Shown here one piece after another: positions 20,236-29,411 of a DNA stretch of 64,000 nt. The notes beneath the pieces were generated by a model, which saw only the letters and a list, made by a program, of their open reading frames with translations, was not told where the DNA came from and did no database searches. The position numbers and the translations under genes are program-made. Every line of letters starts with the position of its first letter. Positions within the stretch are counted from its first letter, which is position 1. The DNA comes from Mycobacterium shimoidei (GTDB taxonomy: Bacteria; Actinomycetota; Actinomycetes; Mycobacteriales; Mycobacteriaceae), in assembly GCA_002101905.1 (NCBI GenBank), contig LQPU01000005.1, forward strand, positions 62,001 through 126,000, read 5' to 3'.

Positions 20236-20625
20236 TCAGTCCAGGTCCACCCGGATCGTCAGCAGATCGGTGCCCATCGCGCGCACCAGCGCACTGTTGA
20301 CCCCGGGCAGATTGCGCAGCCGCTCGATAGGGTCGTCGTCCGGCAGCAGGTGGGCGGTTCCGCTGCGCCATCGACCGCGAATACGAACCCGCACAGCCGG
20401 ATTGGCCTTGATGTTGCGCACGTACTGGGAATGCTGCCCGTGCTCAGAGACCAACCAGAACTGGTTGCCGACCAGCCGGCCGCCGACCGGGGTGCGCCTG
20501 GGCTGCCCGGACTTGCGGCCGATGGTTTCGATCATGGTGATCGGCAGCCGTCGGGCCACCGGATTGGCCACCAGCCGTTGGACGGTACTCACCACACGCC
20601 GCTTCAAACTGTTCGCGTCGGTCAT
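20236..20625 (-). CDS. Deazaflavin-dependent nitroreductase (Ddn) family protein
   Basis: This 129-aa split-barrel protein contains ETIGRKSGQPRRTPVGGRLVGNQFWLVSEHG and the YVRNIKANPAVRVRIRGRW block, typical of the F420H2-dependent Ddn/AOC family. Substrates of most members are unknown; some reduce quinones or nitro-drugs. Its ATG overlaps the lon stop by 4 bases (ATGA), so it is translationally coupled to lon. It is the equivalent of Rv1871c. Confidence 0.87.
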   Translation of the reverse strand: MTDANSLKRRVVSTVQRLVANPVARRLPITMIETIGRKSGQPRRTPVGGRLVGNQFWLVSEHGQHSQYVRNIKANPAVRVRIRGRWRSGTAHLLPDDDPIERLRNLPGVNSALVRAMGTDLLTIRVDLD

Positions 20626-22952
20626 GCCGCGACAGTAGCGTGATGCTCGGCTTCCAGCGATTGGGCCACGATCTCGGCGACATCGGTCATCGGCTTGACC
20701 TCCAGCGCCTCCAGCACTTCGGCGGGGACGTCGTCGAGATCAGGCTCGTTGCGCGCCGGGATGAACACCGTCGACAACCCGGCGCGCTGGGCGGCCAGCA
20801 GCTTCTGCTTGACGCCGCCGATCGGCAGCACCCGCCCGTTCAGCGTCACCTCACCGGTCATCCCGACATCGGCGCGAACCTGACGCCCGGTGGCCATCGA
20901 CACCAGCGCCGTCACCATCGTCACCCCGGCGGACGGCCCGTCCTTGGGAACCGCGCCGGCCGGCACGTGCAGGTGGATCTGCCGATCCAGTGCCGCCGGG
21001 TCGACGCCCAGTTCCGAAGCGTGCGAACGCACATAGGACAGTGCGATCTGGGCCGACTCCTTCATCACGTCACCGAGTTGACCGGTCAGCTGCAGGCTCG
21101 GCTCGCCGTCGTTCGCGTTCGCCTCGATGTAGAGCACGTCGCCGCCCATCCCGGTCACTGCCAGGCCGGTGGCCACGCCCGGAACCGCGGTGCGCTCGGC
21201 GGATTCGGGGGTGAACCGCGGCCGACCCAGGTAACCAACCAGATCCGGCTCGTCGACGACGACCGGCGCCTCGACGTCCCCGGCCAATTCCGTGGCGACC
21301 TTCCGCATTACCTTGGCCAGCAGCCGCTCGAACTGGCGCACACCGGGCTCGCGCGTGTAATCGGCGGCGATCTTGCGCAGCGCCGCTTCGGTCACGGTGA
21401 CCTCGTCGTCGGTCAACCCAGCACGTTCGCGCTGCCGGGGCAACAGGAAATCGCGCGCGATGGCGATCTTGTCGTCCTCGGTGTACCCGTCGATCTCCAC
21501 CAACTCCATGCGGTCCAGCAGCGCCGACGGGATGTTCTCGACCACGTTGGCCGTCGCCAAAAACACCACGTCGGACAGGTCCAGATCCAGGTCCAGGTAG
21601 TGGTCCCGGAACGTGTGGTTCTGCGCGGGGTCGAGCACCTCGAGCAGCGCCGCAGCGGGATCGCCGCGGTAGTCCGAGCCGACCTTGTCGATCTCGTCGA
21701 GCAGCACGACGGGGTTCATCGACCCGGCTTCGCCGATGGCACGCACGATGCGGCCGGGCAGCGCACCGACGTAGGTGCGCCGGTGCCCGCGGATCTCGGC
21801 CTCGTCGCGCACACCGCCCAACGCGACCCGCACGAACTTGCGGCCAAGCGCGCGGGCCACGCTCTCACCCAGCGATGTCTTGCCGACACCCGGGGGACCG
21901 GCCAGCACCATCACCGCACCGGAGCCGCGGCCACCGACAACCTGCAGGCCGCGCTGGGCCCGCCGGGCCCGCACCGCCAGGTACTCCACGATGCGGTCCT
22001 TGACGTCCTCCAGACCGTGGTGATCGGCGTCCAGGATTTCCCGGGCGGCCTTCAGGTCGGTCGAGTCGTCCGTCTTGACGTTCCACGGCAGCTCGAGCAC
22101 GGTGTCCAGCCAGGTGCGGATCCAGCCGCCTTCGGGGCTTTGCTCGCTGGCCCGTTCCAGCTTGCCGACCTCGCGCAACGCGGCCTCACGCACCTTCTCG
22201 GGCAGGTCAGCCGCCTCGATGCGAGACCGGTAGTCATCCGAATCCTCCGAGCCGTCCGGCGCGAGCTCCCCGAGCTCCTTGCGGATCGCCGCGAGCTGCT
22301 GTCGCAGCAGGAATTCCTTCTGCTGCTTTTCCATTCCGGCACGCACGTCTTCGGCGATCTTGTCGCTGACCTCGACTTCGGCGAGGTGGTCGGTGGTCCA
22401 CTCGATCAGCAGCTGCAACCGCGCGTTGACGTCCTCGGTCTCCAGCAGTTCACGTTTCTGCACGTCGCTCAGGTACGACGCATATCCGGCCATGTCGGCC
22501 AGTGCCGCGGGATCGGTCAGCCGGTTGACGACGTCAACAAGCTCCCAGGCCTCCCGCCGCTGCAGCATCGCCAGCAGCAGCTTCTTGTATTCGGCGGCCA
22601 GCGTGCGGGTCTCGTCGGTGGGCTCGGGGTCGGTGACCTCGGTCACCTCGACCCACAGTGCCGCACCGGGGCCGGTCGCTCCGGCCCCGATGTGGGCACG
22701 CCGTTCGCCCCGTACGACGGCGGCCGTTCCGCCGCCGGCGATACGGCCGACCTGCAGAATCGATGCCAGCACGCCGGACGACGGGTAACGGTCGTCGAGC
22801 CGCGGCGCGATCAGCAGCTTGCCCGATTCGCTCGCCCGGGCCGCGTCGACCGCAGCGCGAGCCGCGTCGTCGAGCGCGATCGGCACGACCATGCCGGGCA
22901 GCACAATCGGGTTGCTGACGAACAGGACCGGGACTGTCTTGGCTTCAGCCAT
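20622..22952 (-). CDS. lon: ATP-dependent protease Lon
   Basis: This 776-aa protein is a complete LonA protease. An N-terminal substrate domain (VPVLFVSNPIVLPGMVVPI) is followed by a coiled region (EKQQKEFLLRQQLAAIRKELGEL), an AAA+ ATPase with Walker A GPPGVGKTS and Walker B VVLLDEIDK, and a C-terminal protease domain with the Ser-Lys dyad (Ser ~674 in KDGPSAGVT, Lys ~715 in GVKQKLL). It degrades damaged and regulatory proteins in the cytoplasm. The ATG at 22952 has a GGAGG site 4 bases upstream. It closely resembles remembered M. smegmatis Lon; M. tuberculosis is reported to lack Lon. A HAIR-like operator lies just upstream. Confidence 0.97.
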   Translation of the reverse strand: MAEAKTVPVLFVSNPIVLPGMVVPIALDDAARAAVDAARASESGKLLIAPRLDDRYPSSGVLASILQVGRIAGGGTAAVVRGERRAHIGAGATGPGAALWVEVTEVTDPEPTDETRTLAAEYKKLLLAMLQRREAWELVDVVNRLTDPAALADMAGYASYLSDVQKRELLETEDVNARLQLLIEWTTDHLAEVEVSDKIAEDVRAGMEKQQKEFLLRQQLAAIRKELGELAPDGSEDSDDYRSRIEAADLPEKVREAALREVGKLERASEQSPEGGWIRTWLDTVLELPWNVKTDDSTDLKAAREILDADHHGLEDVKDRIVEYLAVRARRAQRGLQVVGGRGSGAVMVLAGPPGVGKTSLGESVARALGRKFVRVALGGVRDEAEIRGHRRTYVGALPGRIVRAIGEAGSMNPVVLLDEIDKVGSDYRGDPAAALLEVLDPAQNHTFRDHYLDLDLDLSDVVFLATANVVENIPSALLDRMELVEIDGYTEDDKIAIARDFLLPRQRERAGLTDDEVTVTEAALRKIAADYTREPGVRQFERLLAKVMRKVATELAGDVEAPVVVDEPDLVGYLGRPRFTPESAERTAVPGVATGLAVTGMGGDVLYIEANANDGEPSLQLTGQLGDVMKESAQIALSYVRSHASELGVDPAALDRQIHLHVPAGAVPKDGPSAGVTMVTALVSMATGRQVRADVGMTGEVTLNGRVLPIGGVKQKLLAAQRAGLSTVFIPARNEPDLDDVPAEVLEALEVKPMTDVAEIVAQSLEAEHHATVAA

Positions 22953-22964
22953 CAAACCTCCAAA

Positions 22965-22985
22965 GTTAAGTCTGTTGCGCTCAAC
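22965..22985 (-). promoter_or_regulatory. HAIR-like inverted repeat upstream of lon
   Basis: On the plus strand this 21-bp site reads GTTAAGT, 7 bases, then GCTCAAC. The HspR-associated inverted repeat (HAIR) is CTTGAGT-N7-ACTCAAG, so each arm matches at 5 of 7 positions and the spacer is exact. It sits 13-33 bases upstream of the lon ATG, next to the ribosome site, where a repressor could block transcription. In Streptomyces, lon is a known HspR target. Confidence 0.5.
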
Positions 22986-23021
22986 CTTGGTAGGCGGCTG
23001 TTTGTTCCCGGTCGTCCCGGC

Positions 23022-23312
23022 TCAGTCGTCGATGTGTGTCGGTGGGTCGGCGAACGCGGGATCCCCGGGGTGCCGGTCCGGGCCCATCTCGTCGCAGCGC
23101 TTGTTGGGCACCAGGTAGGAACTGGCGCCGCGGTAGATCAACGTGGGGACGGCCACGCAGCGCTGCCAAGTGCCGTCGGGCTGGATCGGGCCGTCACACT
23201 TGCTGAGCACGGGTCCGCCGTACTGGCAGCCGGCGCCGGCCGGCGGCGCCCATGCGATCAGCCCCGCGGTCATCCACAGGACAGTCAGTCCTGTGGCGAT
23301 GCAGCGCCCCAT
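23022..23312 (-). CDS. Small secreted CDGP-motif protein
   Basis: This is a 96-aa protein. Residues ~1-27 form a signal peptide ending APPAGAG, so the mature form would be about 69 aa. Four cysteines are present after cleavage, in CQYGG, KCDGPI, RCVAV and RCDEMG, suggesting two disulfides. The CDGP tetrapeptide marks a family of small exported mycobacterial proteins of unknown function. A similarly organised secreted gene lies immediately upstream. Confidence 0.75.
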   Translation of the reverse strand: MGRCIATGLTVLWMTAGLIAWAPPAGAGCQYGGPVLSKCDGPIQPDGTWQRCVAVPTLIYRGASSYLVPNKRCDEMGPDRHPGDPAFADPPTHIDD

Positions 23313-23331
23313 GGTCGTCTCCTATGCGTCG

Positions 23332-23562
23332 TCAGCCACACCACTCACGGACATCGGGCGGGTACTGGTCGAGCGGTGGATCACAACGCTGCCCCGGTGG
23401 GTAGTTGACGCGGGCGTTGAGCAGGTCGCAGGGAATGTAAACCTGCTTGCCCTTGGCAGTGTTGCTCAAACATAGCGTCGGCGGCTGGGCCGGAGCCTGG
23501 GCGGGGGCAATGAGCGCGACCACTAAGGCGCCGAGCACCCACACAACAGCGCGATACATCAT
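23332..23562 (-). CDS. Small secreted cysteine-containing protein
   Basis: This 76-aa protein has a signal peptide (residues ~1-26, ending APAQA) and a ~50-aa mature domain with four cysteines (LCLSN, IPCDLL, RCDPP, WCG) and several prolines. An AAGGAG ribosome site 5 bases before the ATG at 23562 fixes the start. It precedes the CDGP-motif gene by 19 bases and is probably co-transcribed with it. No function recognised. Confidence 0.7.
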   Translation of the reverse strand: MMYRAVVWVLGALVVALIAPAQAPAQPPTLCLSNTAKGKQVYIPCDLLNARVNYPPGQRCDPPLDQYPPDVREWCG

Positions 23563-23632
23563 GGGAACTCCTTTTGCCAATGAATGGCCAACACTTGACC
23601 TGCGTAAACGTGAGGGTAGCCCGCCGGGGCAG

Positions 23633-24856
23633 TCAAGTTGGAGGTAACGGCACCAATCGCCGCAGTTGCGTTATGTGCTTCGGCGACAATTCCTCTAGGC
23701 AAGTGACACCGAGCAGCCGCAGCGTGCGGGTCAGCTGGCCCGACAGGATCTCGATGGCACGGCGCACCCCCGCCTCGCCGCCGGCCATCAGGCCATACAG
23801 ATAGGCCCGCCCGACCAGTGTGCATCGCGCACCGAGCGCGACGGCCGCGACGATGTCGGCGCCGGACATGATGCCGGTGTCGAGCAGGATCTCGGTGTCG
23901 CCGCCGAGCTCGCGTGCCACCGAGGGCAACAGATAGAACGGCACGGGCGCCCGATCCAATTGGCGGCCACCGTGATTGGACAACACGATGCCGTCGGCGC
24001 CATGGTCGACGGCCGAGCGGGCATCGTCGAGGGTTTGGATTCCCTTGACGACGAGCTTGTTCGGCCATTGGGTCTTGATCCAGGCGAGATCTGCGAAGGT
24101 GACGCTGGGGTCGAACATCGTGTCGAGGTATTCGCCGACGGTGCCCGGCCAGCGGTCCAGGGACGCGAACGCCAGCGGCTCGGTGGTCAACAGGTCGAAC
24201 CACCACCGCGGGTGGCGGGCGGCGTCGAGCACGGTCCGGGCCGTCAACGCCGGCGGAATCGACATCCCGTTTCGGGCGTCGCGCAGCCGTGCACCGGCGA
24301 CCGGAACGTCGACGGTGACCAGCAGTGTGTCGAATCCAGCCTCGGCGGCCCGTCGCACCAGCGCCATCGACCGGTCTCGATCTCGCCACATGTACAGCTG
24401 AAACCACTTGCGGCCCTGCGGCACAGCCGTTGCGACGTCTTCGATCGAAGCGGTGCCCAAAGTGGACAGCGAAAACGGGATGCCGGCGGCCGCTGCCGCG
24501 CGGGCCCCCGCGATCTCGCCCTCGGTGTGCATCAATCGGGTAAAGCCCGTCGGGGCGATCCCGAACGGCAGCGCCACCGGCTGGCCGAGCACTTCCCAAT
24601 CGGTGCGGACATGGGTCACATCGCGCAGGATCGTCGGATGAAATTCGATGTCGCGGAAGGCTTGCCGGGCACGGTCGAGTGACACCTCGTCCTCGGCGCC
24701 GCCGTCGGCGTAGTCGAAAGCGGCTCTGGGGGTGCGCCGTTTCGCGATGCGGCGCAAGTCGTAAATGGTCAACGCCGCGTCCAGCCGACGCTGGGTGCGG
24801 TCGAAGCGCGGCTTGCGGAAGCTGATCAGCGGCGCCAGATCACGGGCTTTGGGCAT
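23633..24856 (-). CDS. lldD2: L-lactate dehydrogenase (FMN, quinone-linked) LldD2
   Basis: This ~407-aa FMN-dependent alpha-hydroxyacid dehydrogenase oxidises L-lactate to pyruvate and passes electrons to the respiratory chain. Family blocks include [60 protein letters not shown] (with the catalytic His) and [19 protein letters not shown]. It strongly resembles Rv1872c. An ATG at 24880 is possible but would share bases with the divergent ATG of the next gene, so I prefer 24856; a TTG at 24868 is another option. Confidence 0.93.
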   Translation of the reverse strand: MPKARDLAPLISFRKPRFDRTQRRLDAALTIYDLRRIAKRRTPRAAFDYADGGAEDEVSLDRARQAFRDIEFHPTILRDVTHVRTDWEVLGQPVALPFGIAPTGFTRLMHTEGEIAGARAAAAAGIPFSLSTLGTASIEDVATAVPQGRKWFQLYMWRDRDRSMALVRRAAEAGFDTLLVTVDVPVAGARLRDARNGMSIPPALTARTVLDAARHPRWWFDLLTTEPLAFASLDRWPGTVGEYLDTMFDPSVTFADLAWIKTQWPNKLVVKGIQTLDDARSAVDHGADGIVLSNHGGRQLDRAPVPFYLLPSVARELGGDTEILLDTGIMSGADIVAAVALGARCTLVGRAYLYGLMAGGEAGVRRAIEILSGQLTRTLRLLGVTCLEELSPKHITQLRRLVPLPPT

Positions 24857-24878
24857 CCGCCTGTGCAACGGTGGTGAC

Positions 24879-25310
24879 ATGAGATCCGTATCCGACCCCT
24901 TCGATCTGCAACGCTTTGTTGACGCGCAGGCTCGCGTTTACCACACCGTAGTCGAGGAGCTGCGGGCCGGCCGCAAACGCAGTCATTGGATCTGGTTCAT
25001 CTTCCCTCAGCTGGAAGGGCTGGGCAGCAGCCCGACGGCGGCACGGTACGGCATTTCGTCGCTCGAGGAAGCCGAGGCTTATGTTCGCCACGAAGTGCTG
25101 GGGCCGCGTCTGCATGAGTGCGCACAACTGGTCAACCAGATAACGGGGCGGTCCATCGAAGAGATATTCGGGTCGCCCGACGACCTCAAGGTGCGCTCGT
25201 CAATGACGTTGTTCGCCCGGGCGACTGACGACAATCGTGATTTTCGAGAGCTGCTCGACAAGTACTACGGCGGCGTGGAAGACCCATTGACCCTGCGGCT
25301 GCTCAGCTAG
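24879..25310 (+). CDS. DUF1810-family protein
   Basis: This 143-aa protein begins [17 protein letters not shown] and contains [19 protein letters not shown] and [14 protein letters not shown], the DUF1810 hallmarks. M. tuberculosis has the same gene (Rv1873) next to lldD2. The family is distantly linked to NAD/ADP-ribose-related folds, but no reaction is established. Its last 8 bases overlap the convergent glycoside hydrolase gene. Confidence 0.85.
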   Translation: MRSVSDPFDLQRFVDAQARVYHTVVEELRAGRKRSHWIWFIFPQLEGLGSSPTAARYGISSLEEAEAYVRHEVLGPRLHECAQLVNQITGRSIEEIFGSPDDLKVRSSMTLFARATDDNRDFRELLDKYYGGVEDPLTLRLLS

Positions 25311-26556
25311 GCCGCAAAATCCGCCATCCCTGCGGTTCGACCAGCACGGTGTCGACGACGTCGTCCGGCGGGGCCCCCGATCCCGCAATGACCTGTGCCC
25401 GCGGCACGCTCATTTGAAGCGGCGTCTCGTCGATATTCAGCGCAACGATGAGGGCTTCGTCGCCGCTATGCGTGCGGTACAGATAGCGCCGGTTGTCCAG
25501 CAGCATCGTGCTCGTCGTCGCCGCGTGCAGCCAGGGGTGACGCCTGCGCAGCCCGATCAAGTACTGGTGCAGCGCCCACACTTGCGCGCCGTGCTCATCC
25601 AGCGACGCTGGGGGAGCGCCGAAGTCGGGCCGCACCGCGTCGTCTCCGCCGAAACGTTCTTCCTTCACCCCGCGGTACCCCAGTTCGTCGCCCGCGTACA
25701 CGCTGGGAATACCGCCGAGGGTCATCAGCAGCACCAGCGCGTGCGCGTAGTGATCGGGGTGCTCGAGCCGACTGGCGATGCGGGTGACGTCGTGGTTGCC
25801 GATGAAGGTCAGCGGCGAAAAGCTGCCCAGAAAGTCGTTGTGCCGCTGCAACGCCCAATCCAGCTCATAGAAGTTGCCGTCGTTGAGGCTGCTCCAGATC
25901 GCCTTCCACAACTCGTACTGGGTGGCCGAATCGAAACCGGCGGTTTTGACCGCTGCGGCGTAATCGCCGTGGATGAGCTCGCCCAAAAACCACGCATCGG
26001 GGTGCGACGCCCGCACTCGCGGTAACACTGCCGCCCAAAACTGCGGCAGCACAGCGTAAGCCGCATCCAGGCGCCAGCCGTCGGCGCCGCGCCGCAGCCA
26101 ATGCGCCATCACGTCGACAACGTAGTCGGCGACCTCCAAATTGTCGTGGTTCAGCGTGGTGAGATCGCCGTGACCTTCGAAAGGGTAGTCGCGAAACCAC
26201 GCTTGGCGATCACGCGGAAAGTCCGGGCCGACGTGGTTGAATACGCCATCGAGCAGCACGCGCAGCCCGCGTCGATGCGCCTCGCCGATGAAGAAATCGA
26301 AATCGCCGTCGTCACCGAGCCGCGGGTCGATGCGGTAGTGGTCGGTGGTGTCGTAACCGTGGGTGCGCGAGGCGAAGATCGGGCCCAGCGCGATGCCCGA
26401 AGCCCCCAGCGCAACGGCGTGATCGAGCCAGTCGACAATGCGCCGCAGCCGGTGTTCGGCGGGACCAGGTGCCGGATCGGCCGGAAACGCCCCCACGAAG
26501 CCGAGCGGGTAGACCTGCCACCAGATCACATGCTCGACCCAGCCAGGCGCGGTCAC
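25303..26556 (-). CDS. GH13 alpha-amylase-family glycoside hydrolase
   Basis: This 417-aa, single-domain (beta/alpha)8 enzyme shows the four GH13 regions: DGVFNHVG; GWRLDAAYA with the nucleophile Asp; FLGELIHGD with the acid/base Glu; and FIGNHD with the third carboxylate. A small beta-sandwich C-terminus follows (EALIVALNIDE). At 417 aa it is shorter than most mycobacterial trehalose/glucan GH13 enzymes. No signal peptide is seen, so it is likely cytoplasmic and acts on a small maltodextrin or trehalose-related sugar. It is not part of the remembered M. tuberculosis order here. Confidence 0.88.
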   Translation of the reverse strand: MTAPGWVEHVIWWQVYPLGFVGAFPADPAPGPAEHRLRRIVDWLDHAVALGASGIALGPIFASRTHGYDTTDHYRIDPRLGDDGDFDFFIGEAHRRGLRVLLDGVFNHVGPDFPRDRQAWFRDYPFEGHGDLTTLNHDNLEVADYVVDVMAHWLRRGADGWRLDAAYAVLPQFWAAVLPRVRASHPDAWFLGELIHGDYAAAVKTAGFDSATQYELWKAIWSSLNDGNFYELDWALQRHNDFLGSFSPLTFIGNHDVTRIASRLEHPDHYAHALVLLMTLGGIPSVYAGDELGYRGVKEERFGGDDAVRPDFGAPPASLDEHGAQVWALHQYLIGLRRRHPWLHAATTSTMLLDNRRYLYRTHSGDEALIVALNIDETPLQMSVPRAQVIAGSGAPPDDVVDTVLVEPQGWRILRPS

Positions 26557-26566
26557 AGCCGAAACG

Positions 26567-27103
26567 TTACCCGGCGGCCGCCAGAGTCTGAGCGGTCGTG
26601 ATCGCCTGCGCCACGCCGGCGACGATGGCGGCGACCTTCAGCGCCTCGAAGATTGCCTCCCTGCCGACCCCGGCTTCGCGCAGCGTGTGCTCATGCGCCG
26701 CCACGCAGTGTGCGCACCCATTGATCGACGACACCGCGAACGACCACAACTCGAAATTGGCTTTGTCGACGCCGGGATTGCCGATGATGTTCATCCGCAG
26801 CCCGGGGCGCAGGTCGTCGTAGGCGCCGTCCAGGAACCCCCGGCCGCGATAGAACACGTTGTTCATGCCCATGATCGACGCCGCACCAAGGGCCGCCTGG
26901 TACGCCTCGGCCGACAGGTAATCCGCTGCCTCAGCGCCAATCTCGCTCAGCACCCGCTCGTTTCGCGTCGCGGCCGCGCTGGCCAAAAGCGTGCCCCACA
27001 GCTGCTCCTCGCCCAGCACGGTGGTCCGGGTTATCGACCCCAGATTGAGCTTGAGATCTTTGGCGTAGTCGGGCAGGGCGTCCTTCAGGTCGTTGATGCC
27101 CAT
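26567..27103 (-). CDS. ahpD: Alkyl hydroperoxide reductase AhpD
   Basis: This 178-aa protein has the catalytic CxxC pair at Cys130 and Cys133 in [17 protein letters not shown], as in M. tuberculosis AhpD. It links AhpC to the lipoamide/dihydrolipoamide dehydrogenase reductant chain. The start overlaps the ahpC stop by one base (TGATG), so the pair is translationally coupled. Confidence 0.95.
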   Translation of the reverse strand: MGINDLKDALPDYAKDLKLNLGSITRTTVLGEEQLWGTLLASAAATRNERVLSEIGAEAADYLSAEAYQAALGAASIMGMNNVFYRGRGFLDGAYDDLRPGLRMNIIGNPGVDKANFELWSFAVSSINGCAHCVAAHEHTLREAGVGREAIFEALKVAAIVAGVAQAITTAQTLAAAG

Positions 27104-27690
27104 CAGGCCGACTTCCGCAGCTCTTCACCGGCGTCGATGGTCGGGTCGCCCTTGCGCCAGTTGCAGGCGCACAGCTCGTCGGACTGCAACGCGTCAAGCA
27201 CCCGCAGCACCTCGTCGACATTGCGGCCCACCGAACCCGCTGTCGCTGACACGAACTGAATCTCGTTGTTGGGGTCGACGATGAATGTCACCCGGTCGGC
27301 GACACCTTCGTCGTTGAGCACCCCGGTGGCCTCGACCAGCTCGCGCTTGATGTCCGACAGCATCGGGAACGGCAGGTTCTTCAGATCCTCGTGGTGCACG
27401 CGCCACTGGAAGTGCACGAACTCGCTGTCCACCGAGACGCCGAGCACCTGCGCGTCGCGGTCCTCGAACTCGTCGTTCAGCTTGCCGAATGCGGCGATCT
27501 CGGTCGGGCACACGAAGGTGAAGTCCTTCGGCCAGAAGAAGATCACCCGCCACTTGCCCTTGTGGTCGTCGCTTGTGATGGTGGTGAAATAGTCGCCCGG
27601 CTCTTTGGCGTCGACCTTGGACAGATCGCCACCGATCAGTGCGGTCAACCGGTAGGCCGGGAACTGGTCGCCGATGGTCAGCAGGGCCAT
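27103..27690 (-). CDS. ahpC: Alkyl hydroperoxide reductase AhpC (peroxiredoxin)
   Basis: This 195-aa peroxiredoxin has its peroxidatic cysteine at Cys61 in [10 protein letters not shown] and further cysteines in the C-terminal ELCACNW, the three-cysteine arrangement of mycobacterial AhpC. It detoxifies organic peroxides and peroxynitrite. It is divergent from oxyR across ~107 bases, implying OxyR control. Confidence 0.96.
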   Translation of the reverse strand: MALLTIGDQFPAYRLTALIGGDLSKVDAKEPGDYFTTITSDDHKGKWRVIFFWPKDFTFVCPTEIAAFGKLNDEFEDRDAQVLGVSVDSEFVHFQWRVHHEDLKNLPFPMLSDIKRELVEATGVLNDEGVADRVTFIVDPNNEIQFVSATAGSVGRNVDEVLRVLDALQSDELCACNWRKGDPTIDAGEELRKSA

Positions 27691-27797
27691 GTTTCCTCCT
27701 CGATCAAGATCGGATCTACTCGCAACTCTGGATTGACTCCAGTCTGCCTCGTCAACACTCTAAATAAAAGGTGATATTTCCCACTATACTAATAGGC
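27691..27797. promoter_or_regulatory. Divergent ahpC-oxyR promoter region
   Basis: This AT-richer spacer separates the divergent ahpC and oxyR starts. It holds the dyad CTAT-N4-ATAG at 27784-27795, adjoining the oxyR ATG. A second dyad, GATAA-GAG-TTATC, lies at 27804-27816 within the first oxyR codons. LysR-type regulators bind such dyads between divergent genes; which one OxyR uses cannot be settled by eye. Confidence 0.55.
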
Positions 27798-28739
27798 ATG
27801 GCCGATAAGAGTTATCAACCCACCATCGCCGGCCTCCGGGCATTTGTCGCGGTGGCTGAAAAGCAGCACTTCAGCAGCGCTGCAACAACTCTCGGGGTCA
27901 GCCAGTCGACGCTGTCGCAGGCCCTGTCGGCGCTGGAGGCAGGCCTGGGCGTCCAGCTGGTCGAGCGGTCCACCCGACGTGTCTTCTTGACTGCCGAGGG
28001 CCGACAGCTGCTGCCGTACGCGCAAACAGTCGTCGAAGCGGTGTCGGCGTTCGCCGCGGCGGCCGCCGGGGCATCCGACCCTCTGCAGGGTGACATGCGG
28101 TTGGGCCTGATCCCAACGGTCGCGCCCTATGTGTTGCCGACGATGCTGGCCGGCCTGGCCGAGCGGCTGCCCGAGCTGACCTTGCGCGTGATCGAGGACC
28201 AGACCGAACGGCTGCTGGCCGCGCTGCGGGAAGGCTCGCTCGACGCCGCGCTGATCGCCTTGCCGGCCGAAGCGGGCGGGATCAGCGAAATCCCCATTTA
28301 CGAGGAGGACTTCGTGCTGGCGCTGCCACCGGGACATCCGTTGTCCGGTAAGCGGCGGGTGCCGCCCACCGCCCTGGCGCAGCTGCCGTTGTTGTTGCTC
28401 GACGAGGGCCACTGCCTGCGCGACCAAGCGCTCGACGTCTGCCGTAAGGCCGGCGTGCGCGCCGAGCTTGCCAACACCCGGGCCGCATCGTTGGCCACCG
28501 CGGTGCAGTGCGTGACGGGCGGGCTGGGGGTGACGCTGATACCGCAAAGCGCCGTGCCGGTCGAAGCGGCCCGCAGCCGGCTCGGGCTGGCGCAGTTCGC
28601 CAATCCCCGGCCGGGACGACGCATCGGGCTGGTGTATCGGTCCTCGAGCGGCCGGGAGGCGCCGTACCGGCGGCTGGCAGAAATCATCGGTGAGCTGGTC
28701 AGCGCCGATCAGTCGGTCCGGCTGGTCAAAGCGGCGTAA
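27798..28739 (+). CDS. oxyR: LysR-type peroxide sensor OxyR
   Basis: This 313-aa intact protein has an N-terminal winged HTH ([27 protein letters not shown]) and a C-terminal sensing domain. Redox cysteines Cys206 and Cys215 lie in [14 protein letters not shown], with the same 9-residue spacing as E. coli Cys199/Cys208. It closely resembles remembered M. leprae OxyR, whereas the M. tuberculosis oxyR is a pseudogene. The ATG at 27798 matches the family N-terminus [16 protein letters not shown]. It should activate ahpC-ahpD under peroxide stress. Confidence 0.95.
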   Translation: MADKSYQPTIAGLRAFVAVAEKQHFSSAATTLGVSQSTLSQALSALEAGLGVQLVERSTRRVFLTAEGRQLLPYAQTVVEAVSAFAAAAAGASDPLQGDMRLGLIPTVAPYVLPTMLAGLAERLPELTLRVIEDQTERLLAALREGSLDAALIALPAEAGGISEIPIYEEDFVLALPPGHPLSGKRRVPPTALAQLPLLLLDEGHCLRDQALDVCRKAGVRAELANTRAASLATAVQCVTGGLGVTLIPQSAVPVEAARSRLGLAQFANPRPGRRIGLVYRSSSGREAPYRRLAEIIGELVSADQSVRLVKAA

Positions 28740-28765
28740 CCGACACCCCCTTGTCGCCGACGAGT

Positions 28766-28779
28766 GAGAACGTGTTCTA
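28766..28779. promoter_or_regulatory. KstR-type box (13/14) before thioesterase operon
   Basis: The site reads GAGAACGTGTTCTA. Against the KstR consensus TnnAACnnGTTnnA it matches everything except the first T. It ends 9 bases before the ATG at 28789, so a bound repressor would block expression of the thioesterase/EthD-like/enoyl-CoA hydratase operon. Confidence 0.6.
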
Positions 28780-28788
28780 GTTGCTGTC

Positions 28789-29409
28789 ATGCTGGACTTC
28801 ACCGCGGACAACACCAGCGCCGAGGATCTCGACCGGCTACGCGGAATCTACGAGCCGCTGACCCAGTCGGTTCGCGAGTTGATCGACGCCACCATCCGTA
28901 CCGAAGTGGACGAAGACGCGGTTGCTGCGGCTAAAGCCGAAATCGATTCAGCCACAGCACGTTTACGCAGCAAGCAACTTGAAGGCTCATTCGGCGTGCG
29001 CTATCGCGACGCCGGGCGGCAGATAACGTGGGGCAACGTCGTGATCGGAACGCGAAACCCGATCGCGCCGCCGCTGGTGATCAATCACGACCCGTCCGGC
29101 GGCGTGTGGTGCGACTTGGAGCTGGGGGCCGCATATGAGGGCCCGCCCGGCCACGTGCATGGGGGAGTAGCGGCGCTGATCCTCGATCATGTGCTCGGCG
29201 AAGCGGCCAGCGACGGCATCTCTCCCCGACTGACGGGAACCCTTACCCTGCGCTATGTGCGGGCCACCCGACTGGGCCGGTTGCGTGCGGAGGCGATGAC
29301 CACCCGCGTCGATGGGGTGAAGACCTTCGCCGCAGGTCATCTCACCGACGATGAGGGCATCACGGTGCATGCCGAGGGCGTGTTCATCAAACCCCGCTGG
29401 GCGCGATAG
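28789..29409 (+). CDS. PaaI-type hotdog thioesterase
   Basis: This 206-aa protein has an N-terminal helical extension and a C-terminal hotdog domain with EGPPGHVHGGVAALILDHVLGEAA, the active-site helix of PaaI/4HBT thioesterases. It probably hydrolyses an acyl-CoA. It leads a tight operon with an EthD-like gene (2 bases away) and an enoyl-CoA hydratase, and follows a KstR-like box, pointing to sterol or branched-lipid breakdown. Confidence 0.85.
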   Translation: MLDFTADNTSAEDLDRLRGIYEPLTQSVRELIDATIRTEVDEDAVAAAKAEIDSATARLRSKQLEGSFGVRYRDAGRQITWGNVVIGTRNPIAPPLVINHDPSGGVWCDLELGAAYEGPPGHVHGGVAALILDHVLGEAASDGISPRLTGTLTLRYVRATRLGRLRAEAMTTRVDGVKTFAAGHLTDDEGITVHAEGVFIKPRWAR

Positions 29410-29411
29410 CG

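Noticed and set aside
20640..23408. 922-codon open frame on the plus strand opposite lon
   Set aside because: It is a mirror of lon caused by high third-position GC: rich in Arg, His, Gln and Gly, with no recognisable domain, while the minus strand encodes a complete protease.
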